A stretch of 64,000 bases of DNA from Thozetella sp. PMI_491 (Eukaryota; Ascomycota; Sordariomycetes; Chaetosphaeriales; Chaetosphaeriaceae), in the NCBI GenBank assembly GCA_021432635.1, contig MU270038.1:806001-870000 (forward strand), given 5' to 3'. The notes beneath the pieces are model-generated. The model made no database searches. It was not told where the DNA came from and worked only from the letters and a program-made list of their open reading frames with translations. Numbering within the stretch: the first letter of the stretch is position 1; each line of letters begins with the position of its first letter. Made by a program: the position numbers and the translations under genes. Positions 61,991 through 64,000 of this stretch are shown here, one piece after another.

Positions 61991-64000
61991 CTACTTTTTA
62001 AGCTTCTTCAGATACTCTCCATAGCCAATCTTAACGAGCTGGTCGTCCTTCTCGTGAACGCCGTGCTCCATCTCCTTCTGATACTGAACCATTTTATCCT
62101 GGAGTTCAGGCATGAAGGAGCCAAGGACGCGAATGGCGCCCAACGCAGCGTTCGTCGAGTTGTTGATGCCAACTGTCAGGGTCGGGACACCCCTCTGCGA
62201 TGGTGTTAGTCTACGGTTCGGAAAAGAAGACATAACGGTTGGTACTCACAGGCATCTGTACGATTGAGAGCAACGAGTCTTGCCCGTCGAGATGTGTCGC
62301 TGCAATGGGCACGCCGATGACGGGCAGCGGGGTCTCCGACGAAATCATGCCCGGCAGGTGCGCTGCTCCGCCCGCTGCGGCAATGATAACCTTGATCCCA
62401 TTGGCGGCAGCCTCTTCGGCAACCTTCATCATGAGCTTCGGCGTCCGGTGAGCGGACGTGATGCGGACCGTGTAGGGCACCTGGAACTGATCAAGGATCT
62501 TCAAGCCAGCCTCCAGCTTGGGTAGGTCTGAATCCGACCCCATGGTGACTAGCACCAGAGGAGCTGCGCCGGACACATGGTTCTGGATGGCTGGTTTCTT
62601 GGACTCGGCCTTGGCGCTGTCTTGGGGACGAAGCTGCTCGGTTGCCGCAGCGAGACGCTCTGCCCTGATCTCGTCCACGAGCTGGATGAACTGCGTGGCC
62701 CGCTTCTCGAGAAGCTCCACTGACGATGAGCCTGTCAATGTGATGTGACCAATCTTACGACCTGGTTTTGGTTCCTTGCCGTAAAGGTGGAGGTACACAT
62801 CCATGTCGCCGTGGAAAGTACTCCTGGCCAGTCGTGCGAGTCGGTGGTGGGAGTTTGCTGTCGCACCTCCCAGGATGTTGAGCATGATGGCAGACTCAAC
62901 GCGGGGCGTCAGCTTCTCGGGAACCGGCAGGTCGAGGACGGCGTGCAACTGCGCCTTGAACTGGGACATGTAAGGCACGGCCTCGATGGTAAGGTGGCCC
63001 GAGTTGTGCGGGCGAGGCGCAACTTCATTGACCATCAAAGATCCTTTAGACTCCATTAGCCTCTCGCTCCACGTAGACGTGCCATAAGTTTCAACATTGC
63101 TTGCTTACCGTCCTCGAGCAGGAACATCTCCACCGCAAAGACACCTCTGCCCCACAGCGTGCCGATGACGTCGCAGGCTAGCTTCCTCGCCTTCTCGCTG
63201 ACCTCTTCCGGGACATTCCTGGGGGGCATGAAGACCTTGGTGCAGATGCTGTCCTCGTGCACCGTCTCGACAGCGGGATAGGCGACGGTACCCTTGAGGT
63301 TGCCCTCGTTGTCTTCAGTCCGCACCACCATGACCGCCAGTTCCTTGACGAACGGCGCCCACTTCTCGGCGTACAGCGGTAGCTTCCCCAGAGCCTTGGA
63401 TGCGGCGTCAAGGTCCTTGTCACTGCCGACTTTGAAGTTACCCCGGCCGTCATAGCTTCCCTTCCGCGCCTTGAGCATAAAGGGGAAGCCGAACTTCTTG
63501 GCGGCCTCCTTGAGGGATGCTTGAGTATCGTCCCCTGAGGCAATAGAGATCTGCTCCGCGATCGGTATCTTGACCTTGAGCTTGGCCTCGCATTCCCGGA
63601 AGTGCTCCTTCTGCAGGTACTTGTCCTGAATGAGACGGAGAGTGCGCCATGAGGGGTGGATGGGCGGCCGGTGGACCTGGAAAGTGCCGTCTGCGCACGT
63701 CACCTGGACGCCGGTCTTCTCAATATCCTCGAGCACCTCAGTGTCGACGTGCTCGATCTCGACTGTCAGGAAGTCGGAGCGCGACGCCAGCTCGCGGATC
63801 TTGGCGGGGTCCTTGAACGAGCCGGTGACATGATGGCTGCTGCAGTTGATCTGCTTGGCCGAAGAGTTCTCTTCATCCAGGACCGCCACGTCGATGCCCA
63901 GGGGGCCGGCGGCCTGGCATAGCATGCGACCAAGCTGGCCGCCGCCCAAGAGACCAATGATGGTGCTGCCGCCCATTGTAGCGTCCGGAGAGGGGCTCAT
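61991..64000 (-). CDS. ADE2: Phosphoribosylaminoimidazole carboxylase (ADE2), at window edge
   Basis: Three exons: complement(61991..62194, 62250..63043, 63109..64000), 629 aa if the ATG formed by the last three bases of the window is the start; an internal ATG at 63976 ([19 protein letters not shown]) is equally plausible. Upstream sequence is not visible, so the 5' end is provisional. It converts AIR to CAIR in purine synthesis. The N-terminal half is a PurK-type ATP-grasp domain: [51 protein letters not shown] (across intron 1) and [14 protein letters not shown]. The C-terminal half is Pur[42 protein letters not shown], then [18 protein letters not shown] after intron 2. The fused PurK-PurE order is the fungal form. 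Confidence 0.95.

Noticed and set aside
1-64000. tRNA, rRNA, CRISPR, transposon or virus-like elements
   Set aside because: I looked for T-loop words such as GGTTCRA with pairing arms, terminal repeats, and transposase, reverse transcriptase or capsid motifs; none was convincing. Matches to GGGTTC fell inside coding exons.

Overview
This window is nuclear DNA of a filamentous ascomycete, most likely a Sordariomycete. The evidence is: short introns (mostly 48-140 bp) with GT..AG ends and CTAAC/CTGAC-like branch sites; GC-rich coding sequence; a moderately dense mix of housekeeping genes; and a fungal NLR of patatin-NB-ARC-TPR type. The species cannot be named from sequence alone. Exon structures below were built by hand from splice signals plus frame agreement. 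Every multi-exon model sums to a multiple of three and rejoins conserved protein sequence where the family is known.

Layout. 0.7-8.9 kb: a repetitive secreted protein, a UCH-type deubiquitinase, a small secreted Ala/Val/Pro-rich protein and a small conserved fungal protein. 9.8-24.3 kb: a triple-KH RNA-binding protein, a CENP-K-like kinetochore protein, dUTPase, pyridoxal kinase, PCNA, a vezatin/Inp2-like membrane protein and EMC6. 24.6-33.6 kb: a GTPBP1-like GTPase, the t-SNARE SEC9, a DHR2-like DEAH helicase and SDHAF3 (ACN9). 34.0-40.8 kb: a 1195-aa patatin/NB-ARC/TPR NLR of PLP-1 type, then a Baeyer-Villiger-type flavin monooxygenase. 42.4-55.3 kb: histidine methyltransferase HPM1, a Kre9/Knh1-like GPI protein, SDH2, mitochondrial PP2C PTC7, a secreted protein of unknown role and a newly spotted six-cysteine secreted protein. 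55.8-64 kb: Dus4, a K/T-type cyclin, PRP4 and ADE2 (running up to the window edge).

The main biological point is that sec9 (28.7-30.1 kb) and a plp-1-type NLR (34.1-37.9 kb) lie within 10 kb, with only two housekeeping genes between them. In Neurospora and Podospora this gene pair is a known allorecognition system: the NLR guards the essential SNARE, and mismatched alleles trigger cell death after hyphal fusion. Here the patatin Ser/Asp dyad, the P-loop and both SNARE motifs all look intact, so the locus may be a working heterokaryon-incompatibility module with an unusual spacing.

Other notable points are two perfect MCB boxes (ACGCGT) upstream of dUTPase, clustered ACGCG cores upstream of PCNA, an 11-bp microexon in pyridoxal kinase, and several tiny terminal exons that automated calling would miss. 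I saw no convincing tRNA, rRNA, CRISPR array, transposon or viral element.
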